This document shows, one piece after another, positions 1 through 5,677 of a stretch of 5,707 nt of DNA. The stretch spans positions 1-5,707 of the forward strand of contig JAUWPX010000118.1 of NCBI GenBank assembly GCA_030611395.1, written 5' to 3'. The notes under the pieces were generated by a model. That model saw only the letters and a program-made list of their open reading frames with translations, was not told the origin of the DNA and searched no databases. Both the position numbers and the translations under genes were made by a program. Position 1 is the stretch's first letter. Every line of letters begins with the position of its first letter. The DNA is from Bacteroidota bacterium. GTDB lineage: Bacteria > Bacteroidota > Bacteroidia > Bacteroidales > VadinHA17.

Positions 1-575
1 AGATGAACTCCTATTGATAAACCCATCAGGTAGCAGATTAGAATTAACCACCGGTTGGCATATTTCTCATCAGCAACGTTTTCCCATTTTAGAATAGCCC
101 AGAATACTACTGCTGTAAATAGAGAAGATGTTGCATACACCTCTCCCTCAACAGCAGAAAACCAGAATGTATCAGAAAAAGTATACGCCAGTGCACCGAC
201 AATTCCACTACCCAGTATCAGAAAATAACCGGTTTTACTTTTATCTCCATTATTTCTAAAAAACTTCCCGGCAAAGTGGGTAATTGTCCAGAACAGGAAA
301 AGAATTGTAAATGCACTTACAAGTGCTGATAATGAATTGACCATCGCCGCTACATTCATTACGTTCCTGCCGGCAAACATTGAAAAAAACCTTGCCAGTA
401 ACATAAAAAACGGAGCCCCGGGCGGATGTCCGACTTCAAGCTTATATGCAGACGAAATAAATTCTCCGCAATCCCAAAAGCTGGTTGTCGGCTCAATTGT
501 AAGTATATAAACTATGGTGGCAATAAAAAAGATAAACCAACCGACCAGTATATTGTAGAACTTGAATTGTTTCAT
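1..575 (-). CDS. DUF2723 / TMEM260-like membrane glycosyltransferase, N-terminal part (runs off left edge)
   Basis: This is the first 191 residues of a polytopic inner-membrane protein; the C-terminus lies beyond base 1. It starts at ATG 575-573. Residues 9-27 form a first membrane helix. A first outer loop follows with the family signature: EPTTSFWDCGEF (28-39) and GHPPGAP (49-55). Further hydrophobic helices lie at about 72-101, 117-133, 147-162 and 176-190, and a second conserved-looking stretch, FWFSAVEGEVYAT, lies at 137-149. The signature is that of DUF2723, related to eukaryotic TMEM260, an O-mannosyltransferase (CAZy GT117). By analogy with GT-C enzymes, acidic residues of the first loop (D35, E38) could be catalytic, and a lipid-linked sugar could be transferred to exported protein; that is inference. 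No Shine-Dalgarno site is close to the start. The start lies 23 bp after the stop of the barrel gene, so the two are probably cotranscribed. Family assignment is firm; the substrate is unknown. Confidence 0.88.
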   Translation of the reverse strand, partial: MKQFKFYNILVGWFIFFIATIVYILTIEPTTSFWDCGEFISSAYKLEVGHPPGAPFFMLLARFFSMFAGRNVMNVAAMVNSLSALVSAFTILFLFWTITHFAGKFFRNNGDKSKTGYFLILGSGIVGALAYTFSDTFWFSAVEGEVYATSSLFTAVVFWAILKWENVADEKYANRWLILICYLMGLSIGVH

Positions 576-598
576 TTTATTTATAAACTTTTAACCTC

Positions 599-1759
599 TC
601 ACGGGGTTTTAATTGATTTCTTCAATAAAAAAATTTGTTTATAATTGATATATAAACCATGTGAAAATTCAATTTTACCCGAATTAAAATCATATAAAGG
701 TTCTATTCTTGCAATAATGTTAAGATTTTTCATAATTCTGATTTCCTGTAAAAACCGTATTATGAATAATTCCCGGTTCGGATCAACAAAATCAGGATAT
801 TTAAATGTAGTTGATCTGGAATTGTAAAGGGCTCCGCCATGGTGTGAAATATAATTATTTCCTTTCCAATAACTTAGCATCAAGTCGAAATATTTTGTCA
901 AAAAAGACAGGTTCAGATATGTTCCATGTCCATTGTTAAAAGCATCTGTCTTTTCAAATGAAATATCATCATAAAATATAAAGTAATTATCCGTTCTGAG
1001 ACCCTGAAAAAAAGAGTTATTTTCTGAGTTCCATTGAAAACTTAAACCAACAGCAGAATTGAAAACTGTTTTTAGAGGAAGAGGTGAGGCATCAATCTGT
1101 CCTCCTTTATGCATCCCGAAAATTTGTACCGGAATATCCAGAACAAATCTTTCCTTGTCAAGGACCTTTACTCCTCCTGAAAATCCTACGGATACTTTTT
1201 CTTGTTCCATTTCTCCCCTATAAAGCATATGTTCCCAATTTATCCATAAATCGAGATAAAATAAGCTATGGTTATATTTTATCTGAATTCCATCTTCTAA
1301 ACGATCTGTTAAAATATTCTCGAAGTCATACAAGGGCTCTATTAGCCCGTGTTTCAGGCTACCATCTAACTTCCCAAAAATAAAAGAAAGAGAGTCTTTT
1401 CTAATAGAAACAGAATAGGTTGGAGCTAATCCCGAATATTTATTATTTCCAAAATCCTTCCAAACAAAAATCCCTGCCCGTATACCAATATTTTCAGAAG
1501 GAAAAAATACAACTTCCGGATTTACCTGGTATCCAAATAACGTATAACCATCTGCAATTTTATTGAAATATTCATTGTTCTTCGTAAAATTTAAATTGGA
1601 AAAACTGAAATACAAGCACTTGTCTTTTTCTGCCTGAAATGAGGAAGGTAAATAAAAAGCTGTATTGTTAAGCTGGCAATACGAATCAGTTATAAGAAAG
1701 GAAATGAAAAAAATAAAAAATAATCTGATTCCTAACCTATATTTTCTTTTTTTAATCAT
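599..1759 (-). CDS. Secreted outer-membrane beta-barrel-like protein of unknown function
   Basis: The product is 386 residues. I do not recognise a named family. Residues 1-28 look like a signal peptide: a basic start (KKRKYR), a hydrophobic core at 12-23, and a likely cut before Q29. C28 is not in a good lipobox (DSYC), so a lipoprotein is less likely. The mature part has many short stretches of alternating aromatic and polar residues separated by turns, for example 112-129, 157-175, 189-213, 236-264, 280-298 and 333-350. This is the pattern of an outer-membrane beta barrel or porin-like protein. The heptapeptide IEPLYDF occurs twice, at 140-146 and 352-358, each time leading into a strand. 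The C-terminus is lysine-rich (LLKKSIKTP) and lacks the usual terminal aromatic residue. The gene lies between a purine-repair gene and a DUF2723 glycosyltransferase, and a role in the cell envelope is only inferred. ATG 1759-1757 is the natural start because the signal peptide begins there. Confidence 0.75.
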   Translation of the reverse strand: MIKKRKYRLGIRLFFIFFISFLITDSYCQLNNTAFYLPSSFQAEKDKCLYFSFSNLNFTKNNEYFNKIADGYTLFGYQVNPEVVFFPSENIGIRAGIFVWKDFGNNKYSGLAPTYSVSIRKDSLSFIFGKLDGSLKHGLIEPLYDFENILTDRLEDGIQIKYNHSLFYLDLWINWEHMLYRGEMEQEKVSVGFSGGVKVLDKERFVLDIPVQIFGMHKGGQIDASPLPLKTVFNSAVGLSFQWNSENNSFFQGLRTDNYFIFYDDISFEKTDAFNNGHGTYLNLSFLTKYFDLMLSYWKGNNYISHHGGALYNSRSTTFKYPDFVDPNRELFIIRFLQEIRIMKNLNIIARIEPLYDFNSGKIEFSHGLYINYKQIFLLKKSIKTP

Positions 1760-1766
1760 TGTTTAA

Positions 1767-1774
1767 CAAATATA
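1767..1774 (-). promoter_or_regulatory. Possible Bacteroidota -7 box (TATATTTG) before the barrel gene
   Basis: The minus strand reads TATATTTG, a full match to the Bacteroidota -7 consensus TAnnTTTG. It ends only 7 bases before the ATG at 1759, so transcription from it would give an almost leaderless message. I see no convincing TTG at the -33 distance, and the region is very AT-rich, so a chance match is quite possible. If real, it would let the barrel and DUF2723 genes be expressed independently of the upstream genes. Confidence 0.22.
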
Positions 1775-1789
1775 TAAAATTCATAAAAT

Positions 1790-1822
1790 CAGGACTACCT
1801 GTCTGCCATAGTTATAGCCCTG
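1790..1822 (-). other. Imperfect inverted repeat (possible hairpin/attenuator) between glycosylase and barrel genes
   Basis: On the minus-strand transcript, CAGGGCTA (1822-1815) can pair with TAGTCCTG (1797-1790). This gives an 8-bp stem with one G-U pair and a 17-base loop. The sequence after it is ATTTTATG, AT-rich but without a clean run of T, so it would be a weak intrinsic terminator at best. It sits in the 67-bp gap that splits the five-gene cluster into a three-gene and a two-gene part. It may reduce read-through, stabilise an RNA end, or be accidental. Confidence 0.3.
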
Positions 1823-1826
1823 TAAT

Positions 1827-2339
1827 TTACATTAAAATAAACCGCCATGGTTTATTTTTCCATTCATCACCTGCATAATCTATCCCTACTCTTGAAGCAG
1901 TAAAAAAATCATTCTTTTTGTTGCTGTTCTCAATCCATATTCTGTTCGAACTAATAATATCCTCACCATAAAATGAATTGTCAACTTTTAATTCACCTGA
2001 CAATATCCCCGGACCTTTGAAATTCTCTATTCCCCTTATTAATACTGCCTGTGGATTATCTTTTTCGCCTGTAACAATATTCAGCATCCAGTACATTCCG
2101 TAAACAAGATAGACATAAATTTTACCTCCTTCGTGGTACATTATTTCTGTACGTTTTGTACGCCCTTTGCTTGCATGACAAGCTTTATCTTCTTCACCCC
2201 TGTATGCTTCTACTTCCGTAATTATGTGCCTGACAGTCCCTTTTGTCTTATAATCTCTTACCAGGTATTTCCCCAACAATTCCGGAGCTACTTCAAGCAC
2301 ATCTCTGAGAAAGAATTCTTTTAATAACTTTTCATACAT
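1827..2339 (-). CDS. mpg: DNA-3-methyladenine (alkyl-purine) glycosylase, AAG/MPG family
   Basis: This base-excision repair enzyme of the AAG/MPG family (Pur_DNA_glyco) removes alkylated or deaminated purines such as 3-methyladenine and hypoxanthine by cutting the N-glycosidic bond. With the start at ATG 2339-2337 it has 170 residues and begins MYEKLLKEFFLRD, the usual family N-terminus. An upstream ATG at 2372 would add 11 residues (MGKERKENIVL) unlike the family. The active-site region aligns with human AAG: TEVEAY (41-46) with the catalytic general base E44 and Y46, H55, VYGMYWMLN (79-87) with Y80 and N87, and R102. GPGIL and ASRVGIDYAG, followed by PWRF, complete the fold. The protein stops at PWRFILM, several residues short of the usual glycine- and serine-containing C-terminal tail; key residues are intact, so activity is likely. 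The start overlaps the guaD stop as TGATG, which indicates translational coupling. Confidence 0.93.
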   Translation of the reverse strand: MYEKLLKEFFLRDVLEVAPELLGKYLVRDYKTKGTVRHIITEVEAYRGEEDKACHASKGRTKRTEIMYHEGGKIYVYLVYGMYWMLNIVTGEKDNPQAVLIRGIENFKGPGILSGELKVDNSFYGEDIISSNRIWIENSNKKNDFFTASRVGIDYAGDEWKNKPWRFILM

Positions 2340-2806
2340 CAATACAATGTTTTCTTTTCGTTCTTTTCCCATTTTTTGAATGCCTCCAGCGCCTCTTTTC
2401 TTAATAACTGGTTAAAAGAGATTTCTCTTTGCCCGATTGGCAAATTAATCTCTTTATATAAATATTCATCATCGAATCCGTAATTTTTTGCATCAGACCG
2501 GGTACAAGCATAATATATCTTATCTATCCTGGCCCAGTATATTGCACCAAGACACATTGGACATGGCTCGCACGAACAAAAAATTATACAGCCACTCAGA
2601 TTAAATGTTTTAAGCCGTTTTGCAGCTTCCCTTATAGCCAATATTTCTGCATGGGCGGTGGGATCATTATCTTTAGTAACCCGATTAACAGATTTTGATA
2701 TTATTTCACCATTCTTTATAATTACAGCACCAAACGGACCACAGCCATTCTCAATATTTTTAATTGAAAGCTCAATGGCTTCCCTCATCAAAACATCATG
2801 ATTCAT
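2339..2806 (-). CDS. guaD: Guanine deaminase, cytidine-deaminase-like zinc enzyme
   Basis: The enzyme hydrolyses guanine to xanthine and ammonia in the cytoplasm, in purine catabolism or salvage. Starting at ATG 2806-2804 it has 155 residues, almost the length of Bacillus subtilis GuaD (156), and begins MNHDVL against MNHETF as I recall it. The cytidine-deaminase-fold motifs are present: PTAHAE (49-54) with zinc ligand H52 and proton shuttle E54, and CEPCPMC (79-85) with ligands C82 and C85, followed by LGAIYWAR. The segment GFDDEYLYKEI (110-120), including the aspartate matching D114 of B. subtilis GuaD, and the C-terminal tyrosine (Y155) are traits of guanine deaminase rather than of tRNA adenosine deaminase TadA. 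An upstream in-frame GTG at 2827 is possible, but the AAAGGAGG at 2838-2831 is only 3 bases from it and 24 from the ATG, fitting neither well. The gene overlaps the upstream ligase gene by 11 bp and the glycosylase gene by 1 bp. Confidence 0.92.
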   Translation of the reverse strand: MNHDVLMREAIELSIKNIENGCGPFGAVIIKNGEIISKSVNRVTKDNDPTAHAEILAIREAAKRLKTFNLSGCIIFCSCEPCPMCLGAIYWARIDKIYYACTRSDAKNYGFDDEYLYKEINLPIGQREISFNQLLRKEALEAFKKWEKNEKKTLY

Positions 2807-4397
2807 ATTTATTTTCTTTATTTCCACTTACCTCCTTTAATCCGAAAAGTAACAAGGCATAAAAAAATGCAAAAAAGGTTGCTCCGGTATGAGTTTCAAG
2901 AGTGTCCTCATTAAAAAAAGATAATATCCCTATAAAAAACACAACCATAAAAATAGTATCATAATACATTTTTTCAAATACTACAGGAGCAAATAAGGCA
3001 AAAACACAAAACAAGAACCCAAAAACTCCAAAAGCAATAAAGAAAGTTAAGAATTGATTATGTGCCCGTAATCTCCAAGCCGTATCTAATACCGAATTAT
3101 CATCCTCATACTGTTTATCAAATGCCGCCTGCAGACCTCCTGTACCTACACCTAACCAAAAATTTTTTCTTGCCAGTTTAAGCCCTGTTTTCCAGTATTC
3201 TATCCTTTGAGTTAACGAATGGCCACTTGGATTAAGACCTTTCCTGTAACTGTCAAATTCCCATATAATACGGTATATCAATGCTTTCGCACTGAATTTA
3301 TCAGAATAAATATAATTTGCAATTCCCTTTTCAATATAACGCACATCATTGTTTGATAATTTCCAAATTGCTACTGAATCTTTTCGCAGCCCCTTTGAGG
3401 TAAGAAACCTCACCAGTGTATATTTTATCTCCTGGCCTTTAAGATCATAACCACCATAGTTTAATTCACTTCTCTTATTCCACTCCTTCCTGATCTCATC
3501 TTCGCAAACATATATCCATACATATTTCCCGTTTTCTATTTCTTTCCGGTTAAGGTCATGGTGGTAAATGTTATTATTAGATGTATACAAAACTAATGAA
3601 TCCGGTTTTATCTCTTCTACATCATAAAATTTTACAACTTCAAATTGGATAAGTCCTAAAGAAGCAGGGACAATACCAATTAATAAAACAAATAATAAAT
3701 ACCTGATAATATGATTCTTAATTCTATAAACTGATTTCATAACCAGGAAATAGCCAATTATAGCAAAAATCACTATACCCGTTAAGGTTTGAAACAAACC
3801 CAGGAAAACAATCAGCCATAATAAGGTGATTATAAAAATAATTCTTACAATCACGGATGGGTTATAATAAGGATTATCAAATACAAACAGTGCGAGAATA
3901 AAAATGGCAATATTTACCATTAAAGAAAAACGAATGTGTGAGATAAAAACTGATGCCTCTTTTATATTATCCACTGCTATTCCGGAAAAACCAAAGAAGA
4001 TAAAAGCAATAATCAATGATGCAACTGTAACCGCTGCAATAAAAAATGACAGAATTATACTAATATGTTTCTTATCCAACCCCCTGGATGTTCCGATTAT
4101 CAACGGTAAAGCTAACAGGGGTGATTTTATCTGAATATCATGTAACCCGCTTTGAATATCACTTGTTTTGAAAAGCCAGATAATATGAATTATAACAATT
4201 GAGGAAATAATTAAAACACTACTCCTGTTTTTCAATATATTTATTTTCCTCCTGAATTCTCCTTCAAGTATCCAGTTACCCAGGAGGATGAATATCGAAA
4301 CACTTAAAACAAATTTCGAAAGGGGTAATGAAACAGCAATAAGGATCAAACCCAGAAAATAGATATTCAAATGATTAATGATCCGATGATTAAACAT
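2796..4397 (-). CDS. O-antigen ligase / polymerase (WaaL/Wzy_C-like) integral membrane protein
   Basis: This is a 533-residue inner-membrane protein with about 10-12 hydrophobic helices, at about 11-43, 61-76, 92-103, 112-136, 157-173, 183-220, 230-250, 449-473, 478-495 and 504-520. Between the helices ending near 250 and starting near 449 lies one large polar loop of about 195 residues, expected in the periplasm. Its end carries the family core: QRIEYW (397-402), the LGVGTG turn (415-420), and RAHNQFL (444-450). The last begins a full match to the WaaL motif H[NSQ]-x9-G-x2-[GTY], with H446, N447, G457 and G460. SHIRFS (153-158) supplies another candidate conserved arginine, R156. Such enzymes join undecaprenyl-linked glycan to lipid A core, to protein, or to another glycan unit; the acceptor cannot be told from sequence. 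No other glycan synthesis gene is in view to the right. It is the first gene of the minus-strand cluster and overlaps guaD by 11 bp. Confidence 0.87.
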   Translation of the reverse strand: MFNHRIINHLNIYFLGLILIAVSLPLSKFVLSVSIFILLGNWILEGEFRRKINILKNRSSVLIISSIVIIHIIWLFKTSDIQSGLHDIQIKSPLLALPLIIGTSRGLDKKHISIILSFFIAAVTVASLIIAFIFFGFSGIAVDNIKEASVFISHIRFSLMVNIAIFILALFVFDNPYYNPSVIVRIIFIITLLWLIVFLGLFQTLTGIVIFAIIGYFLVMKSVYRIKNHIIRYLLFVLLIGIVPASLGLIQFEVVKFYDVEEIKPDSLVLYTSNNNIYHHDLNRKEIENGKYVWIYVCEDEIRKEWNKRSELNYGGYDLKGQEIKYTLVRFLTSKGLRKDSVAIWKLSNNDVRYIEKGIANYIYSDKFSAKALIYRIIWEFDSYRKGLNPSGHSLTQRIEYWKTGLKLARKNFWLGVGTGGLQAAFDKQYEDDNSVLDTAWRLRAHNQFLTFFIAFGVFGFLFCVFALFAPVVFEKMYYDTIFMVVFFIGILSFFNEDTLETHTGATFFAFFYALLLFGLKEVSGNKENKYES

Positions 4398-4423
4398 CAG
4401 GTGTTATTTTATTTCTGAATATA

Positions 4424-4453
4424 CAAATGAACTACCTTACAGCAAACTGTCAA
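4424..4453 (-). promoter_or_regulatory. Weak candidate promoter for the minus-strand cluster
   Basis: On the minus strand, TTGACA (4453-4448) is followed after 16 bases by TTCATTTG (4431-4424), one mismatch from the Bacteroidota TAnnTTTG box. The distance from TTG to the box is 19 bases, in the accepted range. A start site a few bases downstream would leave a leader of about 20 bases before the ATG at 4397. The left end of the adjacent repeat-like block would supply the whole promoter. The match is imperfect and the call is tentative. Confidence 0.25.
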
Positions 4454-4480
4454 GGTATCAAAATACAATTTTCTTTTTCT

Positions 4481-4494
4481 CGATGCAAGCATCG
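4481..4494. repeat. Perfect short palindrome
   Basis: CGATGC and GCATCG face each other across two bases (AA). The pair lies 16 bases left of the larger palindrome inside the repeat-like block. The loop is too small for an RNA hairpin without opening the inner pair, so a DNA-level or structural role is as likely as an RNA one. Confidence 0.4.
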
Positions 4495-4510
4495 TAGTAT
4501 TAACTCATTT

Positions 4511-4536
4511 ATCCCGATACGCTACACTATCGGGAT
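4511..4536. repeat. 9-bp perfect inverted repeat (ATCCCGATA / TATCGGGAT)
   Basis: ATCCCGATA (4511-4519) and TATCGGGAT (4528-4536) form a perfect 9-bp stem with the 8-base loop CGCTACAC. It is GC-richer than its surroundings. Neither strand has a T-run after the stem, so it is not a standard intrinsic terminator, although it lies between divergent transcription units where none is needed. It is the most striking structure in the intergenic block and is similar in kind to REP-like palindromes. Confidence 0.6.
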
Positions 4537-4669
4537 TCGTTCAACTTACAAACTTCAATTCACTGCGTTTTTGAAATTTGAGTTTCACGAATATAAAGCT
4601 GTAAACTATTAGTTAAAACCCAAAAGCATAATCAATAACAAAGACAAAGATAATTTATTGCCTTTATTG

Positions 4670-4698
4670 TTGTAATAATAAAAATAATTGTATTTTTG
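4670..4698 (+). promoter_or_regulatory. Bacteroidota-type promoter for rplM-rpsI
   Basis: TATTTTTG (4691-4698) matches the Bacteroidota -7 consensus TAnnTTTG exactly. A TTG at 4670-4672 lies 18 bases upstream of it, and another at 4667-4669 lies 21 bases upstream; either suits the -33 element. The expected start of transcription is a few bases after 4698, giving a leader of about 60 bases before rplM. The region between the boxes is nearly pure A/T, as expected for a strong ribosomal promoter. Confidence 0.65.
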
Positions 4699-4704
4699 CA
4701 GACC

Positions 4705-4730
4705 ACAATTTGAGCATACCCTTAAATTGT
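4705..4730 (+). promoter_or_regulatory. Leader hairpin in the 5' UTR of rplM (candidate L13 autoregulatory element)
   Basis: ACAATTTGAG (4705-4714) pairs with CTTAAATTGT (4721-4730). This gives a 10-bp stem with one G-U pair and the 6-base loop CATACC. It would lie at the very 5' end of the transcript from the promoter at 4670-4698, about 32 bases before the start codon. No U-tract follows, so it is not a terminator. Ribosomal protein leaders that bind their own product are common, and I recall an L13 leader class reported for Bacteroidia; whether this hairpin belongs to it is untested. Confidence 0.5.
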
Positions 4731-4762
4731 ATTGATGTATTAATTAAAAACTTAGGCACAAA

Positions 4763-5218
4763 GTGGATACTAAAAGTTACAAGACTATTTCAGCCAACAA
4801 GAAGACTGTTAAAAAGAATTGGATGCTGATTGATGCTGAAAATGAAATTTTGGGTCGGCTGGCTTCAAAAGTAGCATTTATTTTACGCGGAAAACACAAA
4901 ACTTATTTCACTCCTCATGTTGATTGCGGGGATAATGTTATTGTTATAAATGCTGAAAAAGTAAAGCTTACAGGCAACAAATTAACCGATAAAAAATACA
5001 TAAGCTACTCTGGTTACCCTGGAGGACAAAAAATTCGTACTATCGAAGATGTTCTTAACAAGAAACCAATACAAGTAGTTGAGCATGCTGTAAAAGGTAT
5101 GCTTCCAAAAAATCGTCTTGGCAGTGCTATTTATAGAAATCTGCATGTTCTTACAGGACCGGATCATCCGTATAAAGCACAAAAACCTGACAAAATCAAT
5201 TTGAATTCTATTAAATAA
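4763..5218 (+). CDS. rplM: 50S ribosomal protein L13 (uL13)
   Basis: The product is 151 residues and forms part of the large ribosomal subunit, where L13 is an early 23S rRNA-binding assembly protein. Family landmarks are NEILGRLASKVA (27-38), FTPHVDCGDNV (49-59), VKLTGNK (67-73), YSGYPGGQ (82-89) and VKGMLPKNRLG (110-120). The N-terminus MDTKSYKTISANK closely matches the usual Bacteroidota form, which supports the GTG at 4763 as the true start; no upstream ATG gives the same N-terminus. No Shine-Dalgarno sequence precedes it; the leader is A-rich, as is common in this phylum. The gene is followed after 5 bp by rpsI, the classic rplM-rpsI operon. Expression is likely driven by the promoter at 4670-4698, perhaps with feedback through the hairpin at 4705-4730. 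Nothing in the protein looks unusual. Confidence 0.98.
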   Translation: MDTKSYKTISANKKTVKKNWMLIDAENEILGRLASKVAFILRGKHKTYFTPHVDCGDNVIVINAEKVKLTGNKLTDKKYISYSGYPGGQKIRTIEDVLNKKPIQVVEHAVKGMLPKNRLGSAIYRNLHVLTGPDHPYKAQKPDKINLNSIK

Positions 5219-5223
5219 TCAAT

Positions 5224-5610
5224 ATGGAAGTTATTAACACCATTGGTCGCCGGAAATCTGCTGTTGCAAGGATATATCTTGCAGATGGAAAAGGAAATAT
5301 TACTGTAAACAAAAAGGATTACAAAAAGTTCTTTCCTACAAAACAACTTCATATCCGGATAATGGAACCGCTGGTACTTGTTGAATCAACCAACAAATAT
5401 GATATTAAAGCCAATATACATGGTGGAGGAGTTAATGGTCAGGCTGAAGCTCTACGCCTCGCTATTGCCAGAGCTCTAGTTAAAATCGACCCTGAATACA
5501 GACCATCTCTTCGTTCCAACGGTTATCTGACCAGAGATCCACGCCAGGTTGAGAGGAAAAAACCCGGACAACCCGGCGCCAGAAAGAAATTTCAATTCAG
5601 TAAACGATAA
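5224..5610 (+). CDS. rpsI: 30S ribosomal protein S9 (uS9)
   Basis: The product is 128 residues, normal for the family, and belongs to the head of the small ribosomal subunit. Landmarks are IGRRKSAVARIYL (7-19), the ITVN turn (26-29), HGGGVNGQAEALRLAIARAL (66-85), LTRDPRQVERKKPGQPGARK (102-121) and the conserved basic tail ending SKR (126-128), which reaches the P-site tRNA. The start at ATG 5224 lies 5 bp after the rplM stop, without a Shine-Dalgarno site, so translation is probably coupled to rplM. Codon use and composition match rplM. The stop is TAA at 5608-5610. In many Bacteroidota the next gene is rpsB, which would lie beyond the window. Confidence 0.98.
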   Translation: MEVINTIGRRKSAVARIYLADGKGNITVNKKDYKKFFPTKQLHIRIMEPLVLVESTNKYDIKANIHGGGVNGQAEALRLAIARALVKIDPEYRPSLRSNGYLTRDPRQVERKKPGQPGARKKFQFSKR

Positions 5611-5636
5611 TTCATTGCCAGTGAGTTTAGTATCTA

Positions 5637-5677
5637 AATTGTCAGGACTTCCGTTTTCCAGGGACTACCTTACAATT
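5637..5677 (+). other. Potential stem-loop downstream of rpsI
   Basis: AATTGT-C-AGG (5637-5646) can pair with CCT-T-ACAATT (5668-5677), giving nine pairs broken by one C-T mismatch. A short inner stem TCC/GGA (5650-5652 with 5662-5664) may form in the loop. The sequence after it (GATAAATC) has no T-run, so an intrinsic terminator is unlikely. It could be a processing site, or part of the leader of the next ribosomal gene, probably rpsB. No reading frame opens in the remaining bases: the ATG at 5690 is followed directly by TAA. Confidence 0.35.

Larger units (their letters stand above)
4430..4614. repeat. Palindrome-rich repeat-like block, possibly a MITE/REP-like intergenic element
   Basis: This block of about 185 bp fills most of the left half of the 365-bp intergenic region and differs in texture from its flanks. 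Its two ends form an imperfect inverted repeat: AACTA plus TTACAGC on the left (4430-4434, 4437-4443) against GCTGTAA plus TAGTT on the right (4598-4604, 4610-4614), with different spacers of 2 and 5 bases. Inside are two perfect palindromes, described separately. A 61-codon open frame (4427-4612) spans the block, but its product looks like translated repeat rather than a protein. The sequence style resembles short dispersed repeats of Bacteroidota intergenic regions. Only one copy is visible in this window, so repetitiveness is inferred. Confidence 0.42.

Noticed and set aside
426..644. 72-codon plus-strand open frame
   Set aside because: It is antisense to the DUF2723 gene, whose minus-strand translation carries the clear family signature.
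1084..1383. 99-codon plus-strand open frame
   Set aside because: It lies wholly inside the barrel gene on the opposite strand; that gene has a signal peptide and consistent strand pattern, while this product shows no family features.
2340..2372. Longer start (ATG 2372) for the DNA glycosylase
   Set aside because: The 11 extra residues are not family-like and would overlap guaD by 34 bp; the ATG at 2339 gives the usual N-terminus and a TGATG coupling.
2339..2806. tRNA adenosine deaminase TadA as identity of the zinc deaminase
   Set aside because: The LGAIYWAR and GFDDEYLYKEI segments, and the C-terminal tyrosine, match guanine deaminase instead.
4511..4536. The 9-bp inverted repeat as an intrinsic terminator
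   Set aside because: No T-run follows on either strand, and it lies upstream of both divergent transcription units, not after a gene.
4427..4612. 61-codon plus-strand open frame in the intergenic region
   Set aside because: It coincides with the palindrome-rich repeat-like block, its product has no recognisable domain, and both ends match the block's ends rather than a gene's.
4431..5674. Identical 11-mer ACTACCTTACA at 4431-4441 and 5664-5674
   Set aside because: In a window of this size and composition a few shared 11-mers are expected by chance, and the surrounding bases do not match.
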